A DNA stretch of 64,000 nucleotides from assembly GCA_022820805.1 (NCBI GenBank), contig JAJEEV010000024.1, forward strand, positions 1 through 64,000, written 5' to 3'. Below are positions 24,776 through 33,932 of the stretch, piece after piece. Source of the stretch: Acidimicrobiia bacterium. GTDB lineage: Bacteria; Actinomycetota; Acidimicrobiia; Acidimicrobiales; Aldehydirespiratoraceae. The first letter of the stretch is position 1; every line of letters starts with the position of its first letter. The notes beneath the pieces were generated by a model. The model was given only the letters and a program-made list of their open reading frames with translations. It searched no databases and was not told where the DNA came from. Both the position numbers and the translations under genes were made by a program.

Positions 24776-24809
24776 CCGACCGACAATGGGGCGAAGCCCC
24801 GTCGGTCGG
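24776..24809 (+). terminator. long hairpin between convergent genes
   Basis: CCGACCGAC (24776-24784) pairs with GTCGGTCGG (24801-24809), and an inner GGGGC/GCCCC stem closes a GAA loop. Larger inverted repeats around it (GGCGAGGCC and GGCCTCGCC) could extend the structure. It sits between two convergent stops and could end transcription from both sides. Confidence 0.6.
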
Positions 24810-24849
24810 ACGGCCTCGCCGACAGGACCCGCCGGCCGGGACGAACCGC

Positions 24850-25830
24850 CTAGGCGCGGTCGACGATCACCTCGCGACCGGGAACCTCCGGCTCGTCGTC
24901 GACCATCTCCGCCGGAAACCCCGGAGCAAGCACCGACACGCCCGTCGCCTCCTCCAGCCGGCGCACCACGTTGGGCGACCACTCCCGCGGCCCGTAGCGG
25001 GCTGAGGCGTCCTCGAAGATGTCGATCAGCACCGGCGACAGCTCCAGCGGCACGCCGGCCCGCTCGGCCACCGCCGCGAACAGCGACAGGTCCTTCTGAA
25101 CCAGGTCCATGGTGAAGTTGATGTCGCGGCTGCCGTTGAGGATCACCTGGCTCTCAGTCTCGTGCACGAACGAGTTGCCCGAAGAGATGCGGATGGCCTC
25201 GTAGGCGGTGTTGAGGTCGATGCCGGCCAGCTTGGAGGTGACCAGCGCCTCACACAGCGACACCAGGTTGGCGGTGGCCAGGTAGTTGGTGACCACCTTG
25301 AGGATCGAGGCCGAGCCCACGCCACCGGTGTGGAGGATGTTGCGGCCCATGGCGGTGAGCACCGGCAGGGCCCGCTCGAAGGTCGCCCGGTCACAACCCG
25401 CGAAGATCGAGATGTTGCCGGTGGCGGCCCGGTGGCAGCCGCCCGACACCGGGCAGTCCACCGCCGCCGCGCCCGCGGTCGACACGAGCCCGGCCAGGCG
25501 GCGCACCTCGGCCTCGTCGGTGGTGCTCATCTCGGCCCAGATGGGGGCCTCGGCGCCGCCGTTGCCGCCCCGGGAGCTGAAGCCGGCGAGAATGCCGTCG
25601 CCGGCCTCCATCACCGCCGCGCTTGCCGCGGGGCTGGGCAGGCAGGTGATCACCATCTCCGCGCTGGCCGCCATCTCCTCGGGGCTGTCGGCCCAGCCCG
25701 CTCCGCGTTCCTCCAGCTCGGCCGCCGCCGACCGGTCCAGGTCGCGCACCACCAGGTCGAAGCCGTTTCGCAGCAGGCTGCCGGCCAGCTTCGACCCCAC
25801 GTTGCCCAATCCGATGAAGCCCACCCTCAT
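24850..25830 (-). CDS. beta-hydroxyacid dehydrogenase (3-hydroxyisobutyrate dehydrogenase family)
   Basis: The 326-residue NAD(P)-dependent enzyme has the Rossmann signature VGFIGLGNVGSKLAGSLL (residues 2-19), the substrate loop DCPVSGGCHRAATGN and the catalytic Lys in GSASILKVVTNYLATAN. It should oxidise a 3-hydroxy acid or reduce a semialdehyde. ATG 25830 is preceded by GAGGAGG on its strand, which decides the start over an ATG 15 bases upstream. It is divergent from the APH-like kinase gene. A second family member lies at 51117-51986. Confidence 0.9.
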   Translation of the reverse strand: MRVGFIGLGNVGSKLAGSLLRNGFDLVVRDLDRSAAAELEERGAGWADSPEEMAASAEMVITCLPSPAASAAVMEAGDGILAGFSSRGGNGGAEAPIWAEMSTTDEAEVRRLAGLVSTAGAAAVDCPVSGGCHRAATGNISIFAGCDRATFERALPVLTAMGRNILHTGGVGSASILKVVTNYLATANLVSLCEALVTSKLAGIDLNTAYEAIRISSGNSFVHETESQVILNGSRDINFTMDLVQKDLSLFAAVAERAGVPLELSPVLIDIFEDASARYGPREWSPNVVRRLEEATGVSVLAPGFPAEMVDDEPEVPGREVIVDRA

Positions 25831-25932
25831 GGACGACCTCCTCACTCGAACCTCTCACCGGTGCCGCTCGATCCGCTGCCGCTCGATCCGCTGCCGTTTG
25901 CAATCGGGGAGCGGTCCGGCGACGCTAGCGCC

Positions 25933-26958
25933 GTGGCCCGAGCACCGAAGGGAATAGATCCGGAGCCGGTCTCGGCCTGGCTCGCGTCGGAGGTCGGGAC
26001 GGTCCCGCCGCTGGACTTCGACCCCATCGCGGGGGGAGCGTCCAACCTCACCTTCGTGGTGACCGACGCCGCCGGGCGCCGGGTGGTGCTGCGACGTCCC
26101 CCCACCGGCCATGTGCTGGCCAGCGCCCACGACATGGGCCGCGAGCACCGGGTGATCTCGGCGCTGGCTCCGACGCCGGTGCCGGTTCCGCCCGCGCTGG
26201 GACTGTGCACCGATCCGGAGGTCAACGGCGCCGACTTCTACGTCATGGACTATGTGGACGGCTCGGTGGTGTTCGACCGCGACGACGCGCTCACGGTGGA
26301 CGAGGCTGTGAGACCGGTGATGGCCCGCTCGATCGTCGACACCCTCGCCGACCTGCACTCGCTGGATCCCGATGACGTGGGGCTCGGCGACCTGGGCCGC
26401 CGCGAGGGCTACTGCGCCCGCCAGCTGCGGCGCTGGCAGCGCCAGGTGGACGAGGGTTCGGACCGCGACCTGCCGCTGGTGCGGGAACTGCACGACCGGC
26501 TGGTGGCAACGATCCCCAACCAGCAGGGCACCGGCATCGTGCACGGCGACTACCGCCTCGACAACTGCATCATGGCCGCCGACGGCTCGGTGGCGGCCGT
26601 GCTCGACTGGGAGCTGTGCACCCTCGGCGACGTGCTGGTGGACGTGGCCGGGCTGGTGACATGGTGGGGCGACGTGGAGGCGGCGGGCCGCCTCGCCGAG
26701 ATGCCCACCACCGTCGACGGGTTCGGCACGCCGGCCGACGTGCTGGAGCGCTACCGCCGGCGCTCCGAGCGTGACCTGTCGGCGCTCGACTGGTACGTCG
26801 CCCTGCAGTTCTGGCGGGTGGCCTGCATCATCGAGGGAGTGCGGGTGCGCCACACCGCCGGCGCGATGGGCGACAAGCAGCACTACGACGACACCGGGGC
26901 ACGCCAGTTCATCGACTACTCCCTGACCCGCTGCGCCGAAGCCCTCGACGGGTCCTGA
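25933..26958 (+). CDS. aminoglycoside-phosphotransferase-like kinase (ACAD10/ACAD11 type)
   Basis: The 341-residue protein has the APH fold: GGASNLTFVV loop, RRVVLRRPP Lys-type strand, the Brenner motif IVHGDYRLDN and VLDWELCTLGDVLVDVA. In ACAD10/11-like pathways this kinase phosphorylates 4-hydroxyacyl-CoAs to let them enter beta-oxidation; the surrounding acyl-CoA genes fit such a role. GTG 25933 is taken as start; GTG 25861 would add 24 residues that include a translated 15-base tandem repeat (25864-25893, PLDPLPLDPLP). It ends 5 bases before the dehydrogenase gene downstream. Confidence 0.85.
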   Translation: MARAPKGIDPEPVSAWLASEVGTVPPLDFDPIAGGASNLTFVVTDAAGRRVVLRRPPTGHVLASAHDMGREHRVISALAPTPVPVPPALGLCTDPEVNGADFYVMDYVDGSVVFDRDDALTVDEAVRPVMARSIVDTLADLHSLDPDDVGLGDLGRREGYCARQLRRWQRQVDEGSDRDLPLVRELHDRLVATIPNQQGTGIVHGDYRLDNCIMAADGSVAAVLDWELCTLGDVLVDVAGLVTWWGDVEAAGRLAEMPTTVDGFGTPADVLERYRRRSERDLSALDWYVALQFWRVACIIEGVRVRHTAGAMGDKQHYDDTGARQFIDYSLTRCAEALDGS

Positions 26959-26963
26959 CTCCG

Positions 26964-29039
26964 GTGCGCGACCCCGCCTACGACGTACTGTTCGAGCCGG
27001 TGCCGATCGGCCCGGTGGTGGCCAAGAACCGGTTCTTCCAGGTGCCGCACTGCAACGGCATGGGCTACCGCGACCCGAGAGCCTGCGCCGAGATGCGGGC
27101 CGTCAAGGCCCAGGGAGGCTGGGCGGTGGTGTGCACTGAGGAGGCCGAGATCCACTACACCTCCGAGGTCACCCCCTACATCGAGGCCCGCATCTGGGAC
27201 GACGCCGACATCCCGGCACTGGCGCTGATGGCCGACCGGGTCCACCAATGCGGCTCGCTGGCCGGCATCGAACTCGCCTACAACGGCCTGGACGGCTCCA
27301 ACCTCCACTCGCGGGTGGCACCTCAGGCGCCATCCGCGCTGCCGGTCATCTCGGGCTCGTCGCATCCGGTGCAGGCCAGGGCCATGACGAGGCGAGACAT
27401 CGCAAACCTGCGCCGCTGGCACCGCCAGGCGGTGGACCGTTCGCTGCGGGCCGGGTTCGACCTCGTCTACGTGTACTCGGGCCATTCCCTCGGCGCGGCC
27501 CACCATTTCCTGTCACGCCGCTACAACCATCGCAGCGACGAGTACGGCGGCAGCCTGCACAATCGGATGCGGCTGCTGCGCGAGCTGCTGGAGGACACCG
27601 TCGAGGAGGCCGCCGGGCGGGCCGCGGTGGCCTGCCGGGTGACGGTCGACGAGACGATGTGCCGCGACGGCATCGACCGCGCCGAGATCGAGGAGGTGAT
27701 CGGCGAACTGGGCGAGATCCCGGACCTGTGGGACTTCGTGCCCGGCACGTGGGAGGACGACAGCGTCACGTCGCGCTTCAGCGCCGAGGCCCACGAGGAG
27801 CAGTGGGTGCGCGGCCTCAAGGCCCTCACCTCCAAGCCGGTGGTCGGGGTCGGCCGGTTCACCTCGCCCGACACCATGGTCCGCATGATCCGCCAGGGCA
27901 TCCTCGACTTCATCGGCGCGGCCCGGCCCTCCATCGCGGACCCGTACCTGCCCGCCAAGATCGAGCAGGGCCGCCCCGAGGACATCCGGGAGTGCATCGG
28001 CTGCAACATCTGCGTGACCGGCGACTACACCATGTCGCCGATCCGGTGCACGCAGAACCCGTCGATGGGCGAGGAGTGGCGCCGCGGATGGCACCCCGAG
28101 CGGTACCGACCCCGCCATGCTGACGAGCGGGTGCTGGTGGTGGGCGCCGGACCGGCCGGCCTCGAGGCGGCCATGTCACTGGGCAAGCGGGGATACCAGG
28201 TGACCCTCGCCGAGAGGTCTCGCACCCTCGGCGGGCGGGTGGCCTCCGAGTCGCGCCTGCCGGGACTGGCCGAATGGATCAGGGTTGTCGACTACCGGCT
28301 GGGGCAGATTTCACAACTCGACAACGTCGAGCACTACCTCGAGAGCGACATGACCGCTGACGATGCCCTCGACCACGGCTTCGCCCACATCGCGGTGGCG
28401 ACCGGCTCGGCGTGGCGGCGAGACGGGGTGGCCCGCTGGCACACCCGGGCCGGTGCCATGCCCACCGGCACCCTGGAGCTGCTCACACCCGACGACATCA
28501 TGTCCGGGACCCGCCCGCAAGGTGGGCGGATCGCGATATTCGACGACGACCGCTACTACATGGGCGGCGTGCTGGCCGAACTTCTTCGGTCCGAGGGCTA
28601 CGACGTGGCGCTGGTGACGCCGGAGCCGTTGGTGTCGGCCTGGACGGTCAACACGATGGAACAGCACCGGATCCAGGCCCGCCTGATGGAGGCCGGAGTC
28701 GAACTGCACACGTCGACCGCCGTGTCGGCCGTGCTTGACGACGGGCTGCGCACCGAGTGCGTGTTCACCGGCCGCGAGAGCCGGATCGACGCCGCCGCGG
28801 CGGTGCTGGTCACTGCCCGTCTGCCCGTTGACGGGCTGCTCCAGGAGCTATCGGCCCGGCGAGACGAGTGGACCGGCCGGGGCCTGACGAGCGTGCGGGC
28901 CGTCGGCGACGCACTGACCCCCGGCACCATCGCGGCCGCGGTGTGGGACGGCCGCCGCTACGCCGAGGAACTCGAGGCGCCCACCGACGACGCCGACAGC
29001 ACCCCTTATCTCCGTGAGTTGACCGCTCTGGACCGGTGA
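26964..29039 (+). CDS. trimethylamine/dimethylamine dehydrogenase-family iron-sulfur flavoprotein
   Basis: The 691-residue enzyme follows TMADH end to end: an FMN TIM barrel, 4Fe-4S loop and ADP-binding Rossmann domain (LVVGAGPAGL, 391-400). C30 (VPHCNGMG) matches the Cys that binds FMN covalently. C344, C347, C350 and C362 match the cluster ligands. Y171 and H174 (YVYSGH) match the TMADH Tyr169/His172 pair. The substrate-bowl Tyr60 of TMADH is E60 here (VVCTEEAEI), so plain trimethylamine is unlikely. The electron acceptor would be an ETF, not encoded nearby. GTG 26964 starts 5 bases after the kinase stop, so both are one operon. Confidence 0.9.
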   Translation: MRDPAYDVLFEPVPIGPVVAKNRFFQVPHCNGMGYRDPRACAEMRAVKAQGGWAVVCTEEAEIHYTSEVTPYIEARIWDDADIPALALMADRVHQCGSLAGIELAYNGLDGSNLHSRVAPQAPSALPVISGSSHPVQARAMTRRDIANLRRWHRQAVDRSLRAGFDLVYVYSGHSLGAAHHFLSRRYNHRSDEYGGSLHNRMRLLRELLEDTVEEAAGRAAVACRVTVDETMCRDGIDRAEIEEVIGELGEIPDLWDFVPGTWEDDSVTSRFSAEAHEEQWVRGLKALTSKPVVGVGRFTSPDTMVRMIRQGILDFIGAARPSIADPYLPAKIEQGRPEDIRECIGCNICVTGDYTMSPIRCTQNPSMGEEWRRGWHPERYRPRHADERVLVVGAGPAGLEAAMSLGKRGYQVTLAERSRTLGGRVASESRLPGLAEWIRVVDYRLGQISQLDNVEHYLESDMTADDALDHGFAHIAVATGSAWRRDGVARWHTRAGAMPTGTLELLTPDDIMSGTRPQGGRIAIFDDDRYYMGGVLAELLRSEGYDVALVTPEPLVSAWTVNTMEQHRIQARLMEAGVELHTSTAVSAVLDDGLRTECVFTGRESRIDAAAAVLVTARLPVDGLLQELSARRDEWTGRGLTSVRAVGDALTPGTIAAAVWDGRRYAEELEAPTDDADSTPYLRELTALDR

Positions 29040-29063
29040 CGCGCCGGCGCGGCCGGCCCGCCG

Positions 29064-29564
29064 TCAGCCCAGCGAGGCGATGGCGGCGTCGTAGTCGGGC
29101 TCCTCGGTTATCTCGGCGACGAGCTGGGAGTGCAGCACGGTGCCGTCCGCGCCGACAACCACCACCGCCCGGGCGCTCAACCCGGCCAGGGGTCCGCCGG
29201 TGATGCCGACCCCGTAGTCGTCGAGGAACTCCGGGTTGCGGAACGTGGAGCCGGTCGTGACGTTCTCAATGCCCTCGGCGCTGCAGAAGCGACCCGCCGC
29301 GAAAGGCAGGTCGGCCGACACGCACACCACCGTGGTGTTGTCGAGGCTCGCGGCCCGCTCGTTGAAGACCCTCACGCTGGCCGCGCACACAGGAGTATCG
29401 ATCGACGGGAAGATGTTCAGCACCACACGCCCGCCGGCCAGGCCCTCCGACGAGACCGCTCCGAGGTCGCCGCCGGTGAGGGTGAAGGCGGGAGCGCTGT
29501 CGCCCGCGGCCGGCAGATCGCCGCTCGTGTGGACGGGACTGCCCTTGAATGCTGTTTCGGCCAT
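29064..29564 (-). CDS. tpx: thiol peroxidase (Tpx, peroxiredoxin)
   Basis: The 166-residue peroxiredoxin has the peroxidatic C60 in FPSIDTPVCAASVRVFN and the resolving C94 in SADLPFAAGRFCSAEGIENV, the spacing of the atypical 2-Cys Tpx family. It reduces alkyl and hydrogen peroxides with thioredoxin. ATG 29564 is preceded by GAGGAGCAG on its strand; the longer frame upstream is non-homologous. It converges on the dehydrogenase gene and, with the Fe-SOD at 50499, is one of two oxidant defences among the flavoenzyme genes. Confidence 0.95.
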   Translation of the reverse strand: MAETAFKGSPVHTSGDLPAAGDSAPAFTLTGGDLGAVSSEGLAGGRVVLNIFPSIDTPVCAASVRVFNERAASLDNTTVVCVSADLPFAAGRFCSAEGIENVTTGSTFRNPEFLDDYGVGITGGPLAGLSARAVVVVGADGTVLHSQLVAEITEEPDYDAAIASLG

Positions 29565-29649
29565 GGTCTGCTCCTCGCAAGTCTGGTGGGTGGCGCGATC
29601 ACGCTGCGCCGAGCCGCCGGGGTCCGTCTCGGCGTCTGGGCAGTGGAGG

Positions 29650-30414
29650 CTAGCGGCCCCGCGACTCGAGATAGCGCCGGGCGGCCTCGCGCGACTCCGG
29701 GTCCCGCCGGGCCGTGGCCAGCGAGTCGGCGTCGTTCCAGGCACCGCCGGTTGGCACCAGCGCCTCGGCGGCAGCGTCTACCGCCTGAAGCGTGGACCGC
29801 AAGGTGTACGCCGACTTGGCGGCCAAGTCACGGGCCAGCCCCTCGACCGTGTCGTCGAGTTCGGCCGCGGGCACGACCCGGTTGACGAAGCCCAGCGCCT
29901 GCGCCTCGGCCGCGCCGAACGGGCGGCATGTCATCACCAGGTCGCGGGTGGCGGCCGGGCCGATCTCCCGCACCAGCCTGGGTATGCCGCCCCACGCCAA
30001 CGGGATGCCCAGGTCGACCTCGGGGATCACGAAACGCACATCGTCGGCGGCCACCCGCAGGTCGCAGGCTGCGGCCAGCACCACGCCGCCGCCCACGCAG
30101 TGGCCGTGGATGGCCGCCACCGTCACTGCCTTCATGGCGGTGAGCGCCTCGGCCATCACCCTCCCGGCGTCGGTGCCGGCCCTGTCGAATCCTCCCCCGT
30201 CACTGAACGCGGCCAGGTCGGCACCCGCGGTGAATGCCCGGCCGTTGCCCCGCACGATCACCGCCTTGACTTCGTCGTGATCGTCGAACCAGCCGGCCGC
30301 GTCGATCAGCTCGCGCACGCACGCCACCGACAGCGGGTTCAGCTTGGCCGGGTTGTCGAGCGCCAGGGTGCCCACCGGCCCGTCGATGCCGACTGCAATC
30401 GTCTCGTAGTCCAT
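29650..30414 (-). CDS. enoyl-CoA hydratase/isomerase family protein
   Basis: The 254-residue crotonase-fold protein has both oxyanion-hole segments (NGRAFTAGADLAAF and IHGHCVGGGVVLAAACDL) and a Glu in FVIPEVDLGIPLAWGGIPRL at the site of the first catalytic acid. It probably hydrates an enoyl-CoA or acts as an isomerase. ATG 30414 is used as the frame upstream adds only 12 atypical residues. The gene is upstream of tpx on the minus strand with 85 bases between, and divergent from the HpcH aldolase gene. Confidence 0.88.
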   Translation of the reverse strand: MDYETIAVGIDGPVGTLALDNPAKLNPLSVACVRELIDAAGWFDDHDEVKAVIVRGNGRAFTAGADLAAFSDGGGFDRAGTDAGRVMAEALTAMKAVTVAAIHGHCVGGGVVLAAACDLRVAADDVRFVIPEVDLGIPLAWGGIPRLVREIGPAATRDLVMTCRPFGAAEAQALGFVNRVVPAAELDDTVEGLARDLAAKSAYTLRSTLQAVDAAAEALVPTGGAWNDADSLATARRDPESREAARRYLESRGR

Positions 30415-30500
30415 CGGTTCTTCCCGTCCCGTCCTGTTTGCGGACATCAAGGATGCAGCCGTGCCCGCGGCGCGGCAAACACCTGATAGAAGTCTCCGGC

Positions 30501-31289
30501 ATGAGAAGCAATCCGATGCGAGAGCGCTGGGCGGCAGGCGAGGCCGCGGTCGGGGCCTGGCTGACCATCCCGAACGCGTTCTCGGCCGAGATCGTCGCCC
30601 GCTGCGACTTCGACTACGTCTGCGTCGACACCCAGCACGGCTTCAACGACCACGACGAGACCTGGAAGATGCTCCAGGCCATCAACCTGGGCTCGGTCAC
30701 TCCGCTGGTGCGGGTGCTGTCGAACGACTCCGGACTGATCGGCAAGAGCCTCGACGCCGGCGCCCGGGGGATCGTCGTTCCCATGGTGAACACCCGGGCC
30801 GAGGCCGAGGCGGTCGTGCAGGCCTGCCGGTACGCGCCCGAGGGTTCCCGCAGCTACGGCCCGGCCCGGGTGCTGCGCCAAGAGGGACCCGACTACTACG
30901 CCCACGCCAACGCCGATGTGGCCGCGATCCCGATGATCGAGACCGCTGAGGCCATCGAGAACATCGACGACATCCTGTCGGTGCCCGGAATCGACGCCAT
31001 CTACGTGGGGCCCTCGGACCTGTCGCTCACCCTGGGACTGCCGCCGGGCAACAACGACGGCAACCAGGTCTTCGACGACGCGCTGGCCACCATCGCGGCC
31101 GCCTGCGCCCGCCACGGCGTGGTAGCAGGGTGCCACACCTCGGCCGAGCTGTGCCCGCGACGCATCCAGCAGGGATTCAGGATGGTCACGGCCACATCCG
31201 ACCTGGTGTCTCTCACCCGGGCCCTCGACGACGAGCTGCGCCGGGCCAGGGGCGAGGACCCGGTGGTGCGCTCCGGCTCCCTCTACTAG
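30501..31289 (+). CDS. HpcH/HpaI-type aldolase
   Basis: The 262-residue class II aldolase shows GAWLTIPNAFSAEIVARCDFDYVCVDTQHG, RVLSNDSGLIGKSLDAGARGIVVPMVNTRAEAE, and metal ligands in PMIETAEAIENIDDIL and YVGPSDLSLTLG. The family cleaves 4-hydroxy-2-oxo acids to pyruvate or glyoxylate plus an aldehyde. It is followed after 28 bases by a CoA-transferase gene, so the aldolase may feed or drain a CoA-bound intermediate. The product lacks a CitE-type CoA-binding signature. Confidence 0.9.
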   Translation: MRSNPMRERWAAGEAAVGAWLTIPNAFSAEIVARCDFDYVCVDTQHGFNDHDETWKMLQAINLGSVTPLVRVLSNDSGLIGKSLDAGARGIVVPMVNTRAEAEAVVQACRYAPEGSRSYGPARVLRQEGPDYYAHANADVAAIPMIETAEAIENIDDILSVPGIDAIYVGPSDLSLTLGLPPGNNDGNQVFDDALATIAAACARHGVVAGCHTSAELCPRRIQQGFRMVTATSDLVSLTRALDDELRRARGEDPVVRSGSLY

Positions 31290-31317
31290 AGGGGCCGCAC
31301 GGGCCAGGCCTGACGAC

Positions 31318-32571
31318 GTGAAGCTCGGCGACATCGCCAACGAGGCCTACGCCGGCGGGCCTCGCCCGCTGGAGGGGATCCGGGTGCTGGCGGCCGAGCA
31401 GATGGCCGCCCTGCCGTTCGCCACGCAACTCATGGCCCGGCTCGGCGCCGAGGTTGTGAAAGTGGAGCGGCCCGGCGCGGGCGAGACGGGCCGCCAGTCC
31501 CAGCCGGCCATCTCCGATCCCGAGGGCCGGGCAGTGGGGGCCACTTTCCTGCGCAACAACCTCAACAAGCGCAGCGTCACGCTGAACCTGAAGGACCCGC
31601 GGGGGGTGGAGATCTTCCTCCAGCTCGCTCCCCTCTTCGACGTGGTGTGCGAGAACTTCAAGGCCGGCGGGGCCGACGCCCTCGGCATCGGCTATGAGGC
31701 GGTCAGGGCCGTGCATCCGGGAGCGGTGTACCTGTCGGTGTCGGGATTCGGCAGCGGGCCCGAGTCGCCCTACCGCGACCGGGCCGCCTACGCGTCGATC
31801 GTGGAGGCAATGTCGGGGATCTACGAGTACAAGCGGAAGCCGGACCATCCCCCCGCGGCCAACCCGGTGGGCGCCCTCGGGGACATCTCCGCGGCACTGT
31901 TCGGAGTGGTCGGCGTGCTGGCCGCTCTGCGCCAGCGGGATCAGCCGGGGTCCGGCTTCGGGCTGGGCCAGCACGTCGATGTGGCCATGTTCGACGCCAC
32001 CATCGCCATGACCGACATCGTCACCAACTTCTACTCGATGGGCATCGCCGACGAAGCCGCCGCCGACGTGGGCATCGTCGAGACGTTCGCAGCCGGGCGG
32101 GGCCACTTCGTGATGCAGGTGGTGCGCCGGCACCACTTCGAGCGCCTGGCCGAGGTCACCGGCAACCCCCAGTGGCTCCACGACAGCCGTCTCGCCTCCC
32201 ATGCCGGCTGGGTGGCGCACCTCGAGGACGTGCTGCGTCCCGGCATCGAGGGCTGGGCCGCCAGCAGGACCAGCACCGAAGCGGCCGCCGACCTGACCGC
32301 AGCGGGCCTCGCGGCGGGCCCGTCGATGACCAGCGCAGAGGTATGCGCCGACCCCCACGTGGCCGCCCGCAACATGATCGTGGAAATGCCCCGGCCCGAC
32401 GGCGGCGACCCGGTGTTCATACCGGGCAACCCCATCAAGATGAGCCGGGCCGCCGAGGGTCCCGAGACCAGGGTCCCGTGGCTGGGAGAGCACACCGACA
32501 CCGTGCTGGCCGCCGAGCTGGGACTGGGCCCCGACGAGCTGGAGGGACTCCGGGCCACCGGCGTGATCTGA
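31318..32571 (+). CDS. CaiB/BaiF CoA-transferase-family protein lacking the catalytic Asp
   Basis: The 417-residue protein has clear family segments: LEGIRVLAAEQMAALPFATQLMARLGAEVVKVERPG, NKRSVTLNLKDPRG and GFGSGPESPYRDRAAYASIVEAMSG. In the last one the family normally reads PGFDxxxQAMSG with Asp as nucleophile; here the aligned pair is Tyr-Ala. The enzyme therefore either uses another residue, works as a non-covalent CoA-transferase or racemase-like enzyme, or is a subunit. GTG 31318 starts it. Next downstream is an acyl-CoA dehydrogenase gene. Confidence 0.88.
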   Translation: MKLGDIANEAYAGGPRPLEGIRVLAAEQMAALPFATQLMARLGAEVVKVERPGAGETGRQSQPAISDPEGRAVGATFLRNNLNKRSVTLNLKDPRGVEIFLQLAPLFDVVCENFKAGGADALGIGYEAVRAVHPGAVYLSVSGFGSGPESPYRDRAAYASIVEAMSGIYEYKRKPDHPPAANPVGALGDISAALFGVVGVLAALRQRDQPGSGFGLGQHVDVAMFDATIAMTDIVTNFYSMGIADEAAADVGIVETFAAGRGHFVMQVVRRHHFERLAEVTGNPQWLHDSRLASHAGWVAHLEDVLRPGIEGWAASRTSTEAAADLTAAGLAAGPSMTSAEVCADPHVAARNMIVEMPRPDGGDPVFIPGNPIKMSRAAEGPETRVPWLGEHTDTVLAAELGLGPDELEGLRATGVI

Positions 32572-32636
32572 TCCCGGCGCCGGCAGGTCCGCCGGTACGC
32601 TGCTGTCAGCCGCAGCCAGCTCAAAGGGGGGCGCCG

Positions 32637-33860
32637 ATGGACTTCGAGTTCTCCGACACCCAGAAGGCGTTCGCGGCCGAGGTCGAGGCCTTCCTCGACG
32701 CCCACGACGACCCCGACGTGTTCGACCTGACCCGCGAGAACATGGCCCAGCTCGTAGACACCCCCGAGCGGCGGGCCTTCATGAAGGAGATGGGCCGCAA
32801 GGGATGGCTGGGCATCACCTGGCCGGCCGAGTACGGCGGCAGCGAGGGCGAGGGCGTCTACGAGTACCTGCTCAACGAGGCGCTGGCGGCCCGGGGCGGG
32901 CCCCAGATCGGCAAGGGCGTCGGCATCGTCGGCAAGACCATCATCGCTCACGGCTCCGAGCGCCTGAAGGCCGAGTTCCTGCCCATGATCCTGGAGAACG
33001 ACGTCGAGTTCGCGGTGGGCTACTCCGAGCCCGACGCCGGCTCCGACGCGGCCTCTATGCGCCTGAGGGCCGAGCGCCACACCGCCTCCGACGGCACGGA
33101 GGGCTGGCTCCTCAACGGCCAGAAGATCTGGACCACGTCGGCCCACTTCGCGGAGTGGTACTGGCTGGGCACCCGCACCAACCCCGACAACAAGCACATG
33201 GGCATCACGTTGATGCTCGTGCCCCTCGACCAGCCCGGTATCACCATCGACGGCATCTGGACCATGGGCGACGAGCGCACCAACTCGGTGTTCCTCGACG
33301 ACGTGTTCGTGCCCGACGACTACGTTGTGGGAGAGGTCGACCACGGGTTCCGCTACATCAGCCAGGCCCTCGACCTCGAGCGCTTCACGATGTTCACGTT
33401 CTCGCCCATCAAGCAGCGCCTCGACCTGCTCACCGAATGGGTCCTCGAGGCCGAGCGGGACGGCGAACCGGTGCGGGAGGACCCGCGGGTGCGGGCCCGG
33501 CTGGCCAACCTCCACACCGAGGCAGAGGTCGCCCGCGTCCTCGGGCTCAAGTTCGTGGCCGAGGCGGTGAAGGTCGAGCAGGCGGTGCGCGAGGGCCGGG
33601 AGGGCTTCCAGCCGCCGACGGTGGCCGCGTCGGAGTACAAGCTCTACGCCACCGAGCTGTCCAAGCGCCTCGCCGACGCGTCCATGGACATCGCGGGGCC
33701 GGGATCGCAGCTGCGGGTGCACACCGAGGACGCCCCGATGAAGGGCCGGGCCGACTCGACCTACCGCTTCACGGTGATCGACACCATCGGCGGGGGCGCC
33801 TCGGAGATCCAGAAGAACATCATTGCCCGCCGGGGCCTCGGACTCCCCAAGAACTTCTGA
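32637..33860 (+). CDS. acyl-CoA dehydrogenase
   Basis: The 407-residue flavoprotein has MDFEFSDTQKAF at the N-terminus, the FAD/substrate segment GYSEPDAGSDAASMRLRAE, INGQKIWTTS-like LLNGQKIWTTSAHFAEW, and the C-terminal GGGASEIQKNIIARRGLGLP. It removes two hydrogens from an acyl-CoA and passes electrons to ETF. The size and sequence style match the larger subunit of actinobacterial alpha2beta2 FadE enzymes; the 379-residue ACAD at 36213 could be its partner. ATG 32637 follows AAAGGGGGG. Confidence 0.92.
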   Translation: MDFEFSDTQKAFAAEVEAFLDAHDDPDVFDLTRENMAQLVDTPERRAFMKEMGRKGWLGITWPAEYGGSEGEGVYEYLLNEALAARGGPQIGKGVGIVGKTIIAHGSERLKAEFLPMILENDVEFAVGYSEPDAGSDAASMRLRAERHTASDGTEGWLLNGQKIWTTSAHFAEWYWLGTRTNPDNKHMGITLMLVPLDQPGITIDGIWTMGDERTNSVFLDDVFVPDDYVVGEVDHGFRYISQALDLERFTMFTFSPIKQRLDLLTEWVLEAERDGEPVREDPRVRARLANLHTEAEVARVLGLKFVAEAVKVEQAVREGREGFQPPTVAASEYKLYATELSKRLADASMDIAGPGSQLRVHTEDAPMKGRADSTYRFTVIDTIGGGASEIQKNIIARRGLGLPKNF

Positions 33861-33932
33861 TGGCGCGCCCATGCCTGCGAACCCCACGCCCTCCGGTGAA
33901 CCACCCCGCACGAGCCCAGGACGGATGAGTCG

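Noticed and set aside
25861-25932. Upstream extension of the APH-like kinase including a 15-base tandem repeat (PLDPLPLDPLP)
   Set aside because: It is open in frame, but the extra residues have no APH-like content and a GTG at 25933 gives the normal start. Kept only as an alternative.
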